From Treponema sp. (lineage in GTDB: Bacteria; Spirochaetota; Spirochaetia; Treponematales; Treponemataceae), in contig JAEDJA010000030.1 of the NCBI GenBank assembly GCA_016296575.1, positions 1 to 30,874 on the forward strand: 30,874 nucleotides of DNA. The letters run 5' to 3'. Both the position numbers and the translations under genes were made by a program. How positions within the stretch are numbered: position 1 is the first letter of the stretch; each line of letters begins with the position of its first letter. Positions 1 to 6,580 of this stretch are shown piece by piece. Below the pieces are notes generated by a model, which had not been told where the DNA came from, made no database searches, and saw nothing but the letters and a program-made list of their open reading frames with translations.

Positions 1-16
1 TCAATACCTCAATCCC

Positions 17-55
17 TTTTTTTTGCATTTTTTTCACTTTTTTTAAACTTTTTTT
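17..55. other. Helically phased T-tracts (predicted curved DNA)
   Basis: Four T-runs of 7-8 bases begin at 17, 28, 38 and 49, a spacing of 10-11 bp that matches the DNA helical repeat. Phased A/T-tracts of this kind bend DNA. They lie beyond the che terminator and could act as an upstream element for a leftward promoter outside the window. That role is inference; the phasing is directly visible. Confidence 0.6.
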
Positions 56-56
56 C

Positions 57-104
57 AAAAAAAAAAAAAAAAATGGGGCTGTCCCATACTTTTAGGACAA
101 CCCC
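57..104 (-). terminator. Intrinsic terminator of the che operon
   Basis: Read on the minus strand, two arms (GGGGTTGTCC and GGGACAGCCCC) pair around a short loop and are followed by a run of 17 T residues (plus-strand A57-A73). The hairpin starts 32 bp after the cheY stop codon and is a textbook rho-independent terminator. Both arms match the terminal inverted repeat of the MITE-like element at 30369-30464, so this terminator may be a minimal relic of that repeat family. Confidence 0.85.
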
Positions 105-136
105 TTTATATTAGCAATTATTGAAAGATTTTTATT

Positions 137-571
137 CTATTTCAATGAAGCACTGATTCGTTCAAGAACCTTTTTACGATCCAAAGGTTTGATGATATAG
201 TTCTTGGCACCAAGAAGAAGTGATTTTTTTACAAGTTCTTCTTTTCCAAGAGCCGAAACCATTACAACTCTTGCATTTTTATCAAAAGCCATAATCTGTT
301 CCAAAGCTGTAATACCATCCATTTTTGGCATAGTAATATCCATTGTAACAAGATCAACATTTGGAGCGAGAGCTTTATATTTTTCAACACCATCAACACC
401 ATCAACTGCAGTTGCTACAACTTCATACCCTTCACTAGTCAAAATCTGACCGAGCTGTTTTGCTACGAACATAGAATCATCTACAATGAGAACTCTGAAA
501 GTTGTTCCGTCAGCTTTAAGGCCCTCAGGCGGTCTTTCGTTGATTGATGGAAAATCCTGTACTGTTTTCAT
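137..571 (-). CDS. cheY: Chemotaxis response regulator CheY
   Basis: Single-domain receiver protein of 144 aa that takes phosphate from CheA and binds the flagellar motor switch. The receiver signature is complete: acidic pair D31-D32, phospho-acceptor D78 in TMDITMPKMDG, switch residue S106 in MVSALG, and K128 in the IKPL motif. About 24 extra residues precede the receiver core, so it is slightly longer than enteric CheY (about 128 aa). It is the last gene of the cheA-cheW-cheX-cheY operon, 14 bp after cheX, and is followed by a strong terminator. The order matches the treponemal che operon, and no output domain is present, which supports CheY over other response regulators. The start codon has a GGAG-type ribosome site (AAAGGAGAAACAA on the minus strand). 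Confidence 0.95.
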   Translation of the reverse strand: MKTVQDFPSINERPPEGLKADGTTFRVLIVDDSMFVAKQLGQILTSEGYEVVATAVDGVDGVEKYKALAPNVDLVTMDITMPKMDGITALEQIMAFDKNARVVMVSALGKEELVKKSLLLGAKNYIIKPLDRKKVLERISASLK

Positions 572-585
572 TTGTTTCTCCTTTA

Positions 586-1068
586 TTATGCCCGTTCGCG
601 GATAGCAACGTTTACTTCAATTTTACCACACTCTGAAATAAGTGGTACAATCAATGCTTCTACGTTTTCTGAAGTTCCGCCAAGAGCAGCAATTTCCATT
701 TTCTGTCCTACAAAAAGTGCAGGAGGTGTAAGATCGAACTTAAATCCAAGTTCATGAAGCTTTGTTACAGCCTGAGCTGTAATAAGGTTTGCAAGTTCAC
801 TGATAGTAGCTTTTGCAAGATCATCAAATGCTGGCAAGTCTTCACCATTCATTTTTGATGCAATATTCAAAGCTGTTTCCATTGTCATATCAAACAGAAC
901 ACGTCCTTCAACATCTCCTGCAAGACCTACAAGAGCAGCAACACCCATTACCGGCATTGCTGTGGATTTCAAATACAAATCTCCTCGTTTAACTTCAGCA
1001 CCACCGAGTACTTCCTGTAAAACTCTAAATGATGTTTCAACAAACGGGTTAATATACTCTACTCTCAT
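586..1068 (-). CDS. cheX: CheY-P phosphatase CheX
   Basis: A 160-aa protein of the CheC/CheX/FliY phosphatase family, which ends the chemotactic signal by dephosphorylating CheY-P. The catalytic pair of the family is visible as E91 and N94 in the helix SELANLITAQA. There is one such motif, as in CheX, and not two as in CheC. The repeated phrase GxxALxGLxGDVEGRVLF near residues 42-60 is the usual beta-sheet core. It sits 15 bp after the cheW-cheR gene and 14 bp before cheY, which suits an enzyme acting on CheY. CheX is the typical phosphatase of spirochaetes, which lack CheZ. A ribosome site AAGGGGTGTG precedes the ATG. Confidence 0.92.
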   Translation of the reverse strand: MRVEYINPFVETSFRVLQEVLGGAEVKRGDLYLKSTAMPVMGVAALVGLAGDVEGRVLFDMTMETALNIASKMNGEDLPAFDDLAKATISELANLITAQAVTKLHELGFKFDLTPPALFVGQKMEIAALGGTSENVEALIVPLISECGKIEVNVAIRERA

Positions 1069-1083
1069 TTCACACCCCTTAAT

Positions 1084-2481
1084 TTATTCTTTTGTGTACG
1101 CAGTAAGCGAACCCACAGTATTTTCTCCAAAACCAAAACCACTTGAAAGATTTTCGTTTTCCCCAACAATAATCACAGCATTTCCTTTCATCTTTTCCTG
1201 GAAATCTGCAACTACTCCATCCAAAGATTCGTCATCTATAAAAGATAACATATCACGTGTAAAAATCAAGTCTACCATTGGTAAGGCATTTGTATTTTTA
1301 CAATCATGGTATTCAAACATTACGCTATCTTTTATATCTTGTTTAAATGTACACTCACCATTTGCTTTTTCAGCAAGGTAAGGTGCCATCCAAGTACCCT
1401 TTAAAGAACTTGGTACAGACATAAGAGGAGCATTTGATACAGCAAGAAGATCCGTATCTTGAGCGTAAATTCGAATTTTTGCTCCAGGGTATCTTTTTGC
1501 AAGTACACAAGCCAGAGAGAAAGACTCCTGACCACCTCCACAACCTGGGTTCCATACCATAATCTGTTTTGCATGATTATCCGGAAGGATTTTTTCTACA
1601 GCGGAAGCATAGTCATCATTCCAGAAATTACCGGTACAACTTGAATAGAATGGAGAAAGGAATTCCTGAGCTTCAGCTTCATTCTGAATCTGCCCTTTTC
1701 CACTTTCAGTCCATTCTTTAAAACGATGCATAACCCATGATTCATTAATGGAAGAAATATTAAATTTTTTATAATTTTTTAAGCTTTCGGCAACAAAAGT
1801 AACATCCTGTTTTGGCTGAACAGCTGGGCTTTCTTCAACAACAGGAGCTTCAGGACTTTTAGGCTGAACCGAAGCACTTTTTTCAACTGATGCAACAGGA
1901 GCAGCTATTTTTTCTTCCACTGCCCGTATATCAGATTCTGCAATACGTTTTTGTGCTGCACTTTCAGCAGAAGCCTTTGATCCAAAGATACGTTCAATAT
2001 CAAGAAGAACATATAGATTTTTTCCACTTTCTACAACACCATAAATGTACTTAATATTAATATCGCCGAACAAAGGATGTGGAGGCTGAATTGTTGATTT
2101 CTGAACACCTACAACTTTATCAATCTTATCTACAACAACGCCAAAAGTCTGGTCGCCAAGTGTAAGAATAAGAAGATTTTCCATCTTATTATCATCACGT
2201 TCAGGAACATCAATATTGAAGAAAAGTCTCAAATCAAGGATAGGAATAATATCACCACGAAGATTATATACACCAAGAACAAAAGGCAAAGTATTTGGAA
2301 CATAAGTAAAGCGTCCAGCTTTTGCAATTTCCTTTACATACATAATATCAATGGCATAATCCTTTCCAGAAAGAGAAAAAGTTACCATTTTAAAATCAAC
2401 GATGGAAGCAGTTTTATTATTTCCCTGACTTTCTTCGGTGTACTGATTGAATATATCCTGTGTTTCTGCAAAATCACTCAT
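1084..2481 (-). CDS. cheW: CheW scaffold fused to a CheR-like domain
   Basis: A 465-aa, two-part protein. Residues about 28-170 are a CheW domain (VTFSLSGKDYAIDIMYVKEI, then GVYNLRGDIIPILDLR) that couples receptors to CheA. An Ala/Pro/Glu-rich linker (about 175-230) leads to a C-terminal domain resembling the methyltransferase CheR. Its SAM-loop equivalent is NPGCGGGQESFSLA (311-324) and its late motif is FTRDMLSFIDDE (407-418), where true CheR enzymes usually have CRNVLIYF. These deviations suggest a structural rather than catalytic role. A variant CheW-CheR-like fusion is described in Treponema denticola as needed for ordered receptor arrays. The gene lies 11 bp after cheA, with an AAGGGG ribosome site. 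Fusion and domain order are seen; loss of methyltransferase activity is inferred. Confidence 0.9.
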   Translation of the reverse strand: MSDFAETQDIFNQYTEESQGNNKTASIVDFKMVTFSLSGKDYAIDIMYVKEIAKAGRFTYVPNTLPFVLGVYNLRGDIIPILDLRLFFNIDVPERDDNKMENLLILTLGDQTFGVVVDKIDKVVGVQKSTIQPPHPLFGDINIKYIYGVVESGKNLYVLLDIERIFGSKASAESAAQKRIAESDIRAVEEKIAAPVASVEKSASVQPKSPEAPVVEESPAVQPKQDVTFVAESLKNYKKFNISSINESWVMHRFKEWTESGKGQIQNEAEAQEFLSPFYSSCTGNFWNDDYASAVEKILPDNHAKQIMVWNPGCGGGQESFSLACVLAKRYPGAKIRIYAQDTDLLAVSNAPLMSVPSSLKGTWMAPYLAEKANGECTFKQDIKDSVMFEYHDCKNTNALPMVDLIFTRDMLSFIDDESLDGVVADFQEKMKGNAVIIVGENENLSSGFGFGENTVGSLTAYTKE

Positions 2482-2492
2482 CTCACTACCCC

Positions 2493-4937
2493 TTATTCAG
2501 AAATACGCTCTTTCTGCTGGTTTGAAAGTTCCTGCTGAACTCCCAATTCCAGAAGCTGGCTAACATCAATAATCAAAGAAACTGAACCATCACCAAGGAT
2601 TGAAGCACCTGCAATTCCAGGAGAGTTTGTAAACTGATCACGCAAAGGTTTGATTACAACATCTTCTTCACCGATAAGTGCATCTACGATTACGCCGATC
2701 TTCTTTTCCTGTGTACCAACAATTACTACATAGGTTTCATCAGAATCAACAGCACTCTTTATATTGAACAGACGTGAAAGACGAAGTACGCTGATTACTT
2801 CATTACGTACATTCATAATCTCGTAGTTATCAATTCTGCTGATATCTTCTCGGTGGATACACTGGCTTTCAATAACGTTTGCAATAGGAATAGAGTAAAC
2901 TTCTTTTCCAACCCGCACCAAAAGTCCCTGAATAATGGCCAGAGTAAGTGGAAGACGGATGATAAATGAAGTACCTTCACCTTTTACAGAGTTAATGGAA
3001 AGTGTACCATTCAAATTGTTGATCATAGTGCGGACAACATCCAGTCCTACACCACGGCCAGAAATATTTGAAATCTTGTCTGCAGTAGAAAAACCTGGCT
3101 GCATAATAAGATTGAAAGCTTCCTGATCGGTAATTGTTTTATCAGGATGAATGAGACCGCGTTCAATTGCCTTCTGACGAACTTTATTTACATCAATTCC
3201 AGCTCCATCATCACTGATTTCGATAACAATCATGTTACCTTCATTTGAAGCTTTAAGAAGAACTGTTCCAGTTTCTGGTTTTCCTGCCTTAATTCGATCT
3301 TCCGGCATTTCGATTCCATGGTCTACAGAGTTTCGAACACAGTGCATTACAGGATCAAGAAGATCATCTACAACTGATTTATCAAGTTCTGTTTCTTCAC
3401 CTTCAATTTTAAGGTTGATTTTTTTATTCAAATCACGCTGAAGGTCACGAACAACTCGTGGGAAACGGCTGAAAATCTGACTGATTGGAACCATTCGGAT
3501 TTTCATAACACCTTCCTGAAGTTCGCCTGCAATACGACCCAGATTCTGTGTGTATGAACGGAATTTTGTTGACTCGGCTTTAAGATCAACATCGTAATTC
3601 TCAAAAAGATTAGCCATTCCACCATATTCGGCAAGAACTGCTTTTCTTACTTCAGAAATTGGAGTTCCCTTCTGAACTTTATCAAAATAAACAGGAAGCT
3701 GATCAAAAAGCTTATGAATTCTTTCTTTATATGAGTTTTCAAGGGACTGGAAAACAAGAACTTCATTGGCAAGCTGGTTGGCAAGCTGGTTGAATGAAGC
3801 CTTGGTAATAACAGTTTCTGAAACAAGATTCAAAAGATAATCGATACGGCGTGAATCTACGCGGAGGATAGATCCCTGAGAAGCACTTCCAGAACCCGAA
3901 GCCTTTTTTTCCGCAGGAGCTTCTTCTTTCTTTTCTGAAGCAGCTTTTACAGGTGCAGGAGCTGCCTGCACTGGAGCAGGTGATTCAACTGCCTGAACCG
4001 GAGCAGCTTTTGAAACTGGAGCAGCTTGAACTGGTTCACTCACAGGTTCAACAACAGATGTCAGTTCAGAAGGTGCAACAGATACTGAAGAGCCAGCAAG
4101 CATATCTTCGGTAACCATTTTTGCATCAGTAACAAGAGTTACATCACTAAGGAAAGCTGCATCTTCAAGTGAAGCGCCATCCATAGTTGTTGCAATATAA
4201 TAGTAAACATATTCGTAAAACTGATCTTCATATAATGCATCAAAATCAGGCACAGTTTTAAGAACATTACCTGAATTTTTAAGTGAAGCAAATACCTGGA
4301 TTCCACCAACAGAATTCATTGGATTTGATTCATCAAACTGAACTGCAACACACCAAAGCTTCTGACCACCTTCAAGATCAGTAACCATTTCGCGGTAATC
4401 TTCTTCATCCAATGGTGGAAGAGGAAGCCCTTCTACAACAGGTGCTGCAGGAGCGGCAACCGGTTGAACTGGAGGTCTGACTGCACTAGAAGCAACAGAA
4501 ACAGGAGCTTTTGGCTTTGAAGCAGCTGGAGCGCTACCTTTTGCAGGTATATAAGAATGAAGTTTGTTCAAAATTGCTGTTATATCTTCAGAATATATTC
4601 CACCATTCTGTCGTTCTTCAAGCATAGCTTTAATAACATCAATGGAAGTAAGGAGAAGATCAACTACATCTTCATCAACTGTAACTCTATCCGAACGAAT
4701 CTCATCAAGAACATCCTCTACTGAATGAGTAAACGTTGAGAGTTCAGTCATTTCAACTGTAGCAGAACCACCTTTAAGGGTATGTGCTGCACGGAAGATT
4801 TCATCAATTGCCTCATGATTTGTTGGATCATTTTCAATGACGAGAATATTACTTTCCAGCTGCTCAACCTGCTGCTCTGCTTCAGCGAAGAAATCTTTTA
4901 AAAGTTCTTCGTTATTAGGATCAAGATAATCACTCAT
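2493..4937 (-). CDS. cheA: Chemotaxis histidine kinase CheA, extended dimerisation domain
   Basis: Kinase that phosphorylates itself and then CheY in response to receptors; 814 aa from the chosen ATG. Domains in order: P1 phosphotransfer (H52 in RAAHTLKGGSA), Ala/Pro-rich linker, P2-like segment (about 175-280), second linker rich in APVQ/EKK, P3 dimerisation (about 355-485), P4 ATPase (N-box HCVRNSVDHG 532-541, DDGAGID 577-582, GRGVGLDVV 627-635) and P5 CheW-like (about 665-814). The P3 stretch between SETVITK and GELQEG is about 90 residues, far longer than in enteric CheA, as reported for T. denticola. ATG 4937 (MSDYLDP) is preferred to an in-frame start nine codons upstream, because a consensus -10 box covers that upstream stretch. 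It is the first gene of the che operon. Confidence 0.95.
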   Translation of the reverse strand: MSDYLDPNNEELLKDFFAEAEQQVEQLESNILVIENDPTNHEAIDEIFRAAHTLKGGSATVEMTELSTFTHSVEDVLDEIRSDRVTVDEDVVDLLLTSIDVIKAMLEERQNGGIYSEDITAILNKLHSYIPAKGSAPAASKPKAPVSVASSAVRPPVQPVAAPAAPVVEGLPLPPLDEEDYREMVTDLEGGQKLWCVAVQFDESNPMNSVGGIQVFASLKNSGNVLKTVPDFDALYEDQFYEYVYYYIATTMDGASLEDAAFLSDVTLVTDAKMVTEDMLAGSSVSVAPSELTSVVEPVSEPVQAAPVSKAAPVQAVESPAPVQAAPAPVKAASEKKEEAPAEKKASGSGSASQGSILRVDSRRIDYLLNLVSETVITKASFNQLANQLANEVLVFQSLENSYKERIHKLFDQLPVYFDKVQKGTPISEVRKAVLAEYGGMANLFENYDVDLKAESTKFRSYTQNLGRIAGELQEGVMKIRMVPISQIFSRFPRVVRDLQRDLNKKINLKIEGEETELDKSVVDDLLDPVMHCVRNSVDHGIEMPEDRIKAGKPETGTVLLKASNEGNMIVIEISDDGAGIDVNKVRQKAIERGLIHPDKTITDQEAFNLIMQPGFSTADKISNISGRGVGLDVVRTMINNLNGTLSINSVKGEGTSFIIRLPLTLAIIQGLLVRVGKEVYSIPIANVIESQCIHREDISRIDNYEIMNVRNEVISVLRLSRLFNIKSAVDSDETYVVIVGTQEKKIGVIVDALIGEEDVVIKPLRDQFTNSPGIAGASILGDGSVSLIIDVSQLLELGVQQELSNQQKERISE
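3768..3791. repeat. 12-bp perfect tandem repeat inside cheA
   Basis: The 12-mer GGCAAGCTGGTT occurs twice in direct succession and encodes a duplicated four-residue unit (NQLANQLA) near residue 385 in the P3 helix region. It keeps the reading frame. This is a small slippage-type duplication in a coiled helix. Confidence 0.8.
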
Positions 4938-4944
4938 ATCCCTC

Positions 4945-4972
4945 ATTATAACACAAAATATCAAACTGGCAA
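4945..4972 (-). promoter_or_regulatory. Sigma-70 promoter of the che operon
   Basis: On the minus strand: -35 TTGCCA (4972-4967), 16-bp spacer, extended -10 TGTTATAAT with TATAAT at 4950-4945. The cheA ATG begins only 7 nt after the -10 box, so the transcript should start at or within one or two bases of the ATG. Confidence 0.75.
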
Positions 4973-5036
4973 GTACTGAAACTCAAAAAACTCAAATAAC
5001 TCTAATATAATAAAGTTATGGTGGCTCAGATTTCTC

Positions 5037-5064
5037 TATACTTTTGAGGAATTTCTGCCGATAA
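5037..5064 (+). promoter_or_regulatory. Putative FliA (sigma-28) promoter
   Basis: TATACTTT (5037-5044), 12-bp spacer, GCCGATAA (5057-5064). The -10 element is an exact match to the flagellar sigma-28 consensus and the -35 matches 6 of 8 bases of TAAAGTTT, with the spacer one base longer than the usual 11. The expected start near 5071 gives a short leader carrying the GGAGA ribosome site at 5091. Confidence 0.6.
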
Positions 5065-5099
5065 TATATTGATATTCTCTGTTTTTTTTTGGAGACAAT

Positions 5100-6329
5100 A
5101 TGAAAAAAATTAAATTTATAACAGCAGTTATTACACTTCTGACACTCTCTTCGCCCCTTTCCGCCCAGGTATTTTTTAGCGGTGCTGCGGGGGGAAGATT
5201 AAACAACGGTTTCTATAAAAACACAGAAGAAAAGGCATGCGCAGATCTTACAGCAAATGTTTTTTTCCAGAGTCAGACAGGAATCACCGACAACCTCTGG
5301 CTTCATGCAGATTTTTCTATGGAAACTTCAAACATTGCAAACGCAACTTTATTCAATAAAACTCCAGCTTTCTTTCAATTTGACGAACTTTCATTAACAT
5401 ACAAATCCCGGTTGGACAAATTTACAAACTATATCGGGGTGTACATGGGAGCATTTGACGTTGCAGGCTCTGATATTTTTCTCCGCCGCCAGTTTGGTCT
5501 TAAAAACATCAGCTCAAAACTGACAGATGACTGGCTTGGAAACAATGGAAAACTACTCTACCCTCATTTTGGAGCAGGACTTTCAGAGACTATTCAATTT
5601 CCTGGAAACCAGGCAGCAGCTCTTTATCTTTACATAAATAAAGAAACAACTGATTTTAGTGATTTTATGGTTTTGAACGGGGATCTTCGTTATGCCTATG
5701 CCTCTGAATATATTACAGCAGATTGTTCACTGGGTTTTGGTGGTCCATTAAAAGAAACATACAAAGCTAATGATGTATTTGTAGTCATCGACACACTCTA
5801 CCTTCACACAGGACTTACTCTGCTTATCGGAAATAATTATACACAGAGTGTTTTCCTTCAGGCTGGACTGGCAAATGCAGAATATTCAAAGAAAACAAAA
5901 AAAATTGCAGTTACAAACAAAAATCTTTACTTTTTACTTGAACCACGTTTTAAAACAGATTTAATGAACATTCACATTTCTTTCTTCTCACTCACACCAA
6001 GAGCTTGTGAAAAAATGTTTTTTGTAGATGACACTTTTGGATTTGCTGTAAATGTTTTTGATGACAGAACTGAAAGCAGAAACAATGGCCTTAAATGGGG
6101 AGTAAACACAATCTTCTCTTTTGAAAACTGTTCCCTTGTTGATATTAAAACTCCTGGTTACATCAGCAAAGCTCAAAAAAATCTTACCGTTAATCATTAT
6201 GGCGGAATCAGAGTTTTTGGTGGTGAATTAAATGCAAATCTTCGCGTAAATCTGATGTATCTTTTTCAGAAAGAACACAGTTTCTACGAAGGAATCAAAT
6301 TTAATGTAGGATATAGAGCTGAATTCTAG
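5100..6329 (+). CDS. Predicted outer-membrane beta-barrel protein, function unknown
   Basis: 409 aa. A signal peptide is clear: positive start MKKIK, hydrophobic core, and a likely cut after LSA near residue 22. The mature chain has alternating polar and hydrophobic/aromatic stretches and ends in GYRAEF. A terminal phenylalanine is typical of outer-membrane beta-barrels. I do not recognise a family. A GGAGA ribosome site sits 5 nt before the ATG. It is divergent from the che operon (162 bp between starts) and carries a good sigma-28 type promoter, which would co-express it with late flagellar genes. A link to motility or cell-surface sensing is inference. It could equally be a porin-like protein. 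No terminator is evident before the next promoter at 6364. Confidence 0.8.
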   Translation: MKKIKFITAVITLLTLSSPLSAQVFFSGAAGGRLNNGFYKNTEEKACADLTANVFFQSQTGITDNLWLHADFSMETSNIANATLFNKTPAFFQFDELSLTYKSRLDKFTNYIGVYMGAFDVAGSDIFLRRQFGLKNISSKLTDDWLGNNGKLLYPHFGAGLSETIQFPGNQAAALYLYINKETTDFSDFMVLNGDLRYAYASEYITADCSLGFGGPLKETYKANDVFVVIDTLYLHTGLTLLIGNNYTQSVFLQAGLANAEYSKKTKKIAVTNKNLYFLLEPRFKTDLMNIHISFFSLTPRACEKMFFVDDTFGFAVNVFDDRTESRNNGLKWGVNTIFSFENCSLVDIKTPGYISKAQKNLTVNHYGGIRVFGGELNANLRVNLMYLFQKEHSFYEGIKFNVGYRAEF

Positions 6330-6363
6330 AATTGGACAAATTTGAGAAAATTGAGAATTTATG

Positions 6364-6391
6364 TTGACATGGTCTAAGACTGTGTTATAAT
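6364..6391 (+). promoter_or_regulatory. Near-perfect sigma-70 promoter of a small transcript
   Basis: TTGACA at 6364-6369 and TATAAT at 6386-6391, both exact consensus, with a 16-bp spacer and an extended -10 TG. This is the best promoter in the window. No start codon with a usable reading frame follows before the terminator at 6447-6490. Confidence 0.85.
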
Positions 6392-6397
6392 TAAATA

Positions 6398-6497
6398 AAT
6401 TACGGTTTTAGTGAAATTACCGTTTGTTACAATTTCACTGAAGAAAAAGGAAAAGAGCTATTAGGACATTGATCCGAACGTCTTTTCCTTATTTTAT
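6398..6497 (+). ncRNA. Candidate small noncoding RNA (about 100 nt)
   Basis: This is the stretch between the consensus promoter (expected start about 6398) and a terminator hairpin. Hairpin 1 pairs AGTGAAATT (6410-6418) with AATTTCACT (6431-6439), 9 of 9 bases. A competing stem can pair ACGGT (6402-6406) with ACCGT (6419-6423). A purine-rich single-stranded link follows. Hairpin 2 is the terminator, pairing AAGGAAAAGA with TCTTTTCCTT and a nested GGA/TCC stem at its tip. There is no ATG in the transcript and no open frame of note. It does not resemble tmRNA, SRP RNA or RNase P RNA as I know them. It could instead be an attenuator leader of argH, although argH appears to have its own promoter. 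Confidence 0.65.
6447..6497 (+). terminator. Intrinsic terminator of the small RNA
   Basis: A perfect 10-bp stem joins AAGGAAAAGA (6447-6456) and TCTTTTCCTT (6481-6490). The 24-nt apical part can itself pair (TTaGGA with TCCgAA). It is followed by the T-rich tail ATTTTATTTA. The stem is AT-rich, so its strength is moderate. Confidence 0.65.
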
Positions 6498-6516
6498 TTA
6501 ACCCCACCCCTTCCAC

Positions 6517-6541
6517 CCTTAGTCATTATCCTTAGTCATTA
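6517..6541 (+). repeat. Tandem 12-bp repeat next to the argH -35 box
   Basis: CCTTAGTCATTA occurs at 6517-6528 and again at 6530-6541, a 13-bp period, ending 3 bp before the -35 box TTGAAA at 6545. Position and repetition suggest an activator or repressor site. The repeats do not look like a palindromic ARG box. Confidence 0.5.
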
Positions 6542-6544
6542 AAA

Positions 6545-6573
6545 TTGAAATTTATCAGTTTTTTTTCTATAAT
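6545..6573 (+). promoter_or_regulatory. Sigma-70 promoter giving a leaderless argH mRNA
   Basis: TTGAAA (6545-6550), 17-bp spacer, TATAAT (6568-6573). The argH ATG lies at 6581, 7 nt after the -10 box, so transcription would start at or just before the A of the ATG. There is no Shine-Dalgarno sequence in the intervening bases. Confidence 0.75.
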
Positions 6574-6580
6574 ATGTTTC

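Noticed and set aside
4938..4964. Upstream cheA start giving nine extra residues
   Set aside because: It overlaps the -10 box, lacks a ribosome site, and the MSDYLDP start matches CheA P1 domains better.
6330..6363. Palindrome AATTCTAGAATT after the outer-membrane protein stop as a terminator
   Set aside because: It is AT-rich with no loop and no T-tract; probably chance in AT-rich DNA.
6545..6580. A longer argH starting at TTG 6545
   Set aside because: The TTG is the -35 box of a consensus promoter whose -10 box lies just before ATG 6581, and the extra residues are not typical of ArgH.
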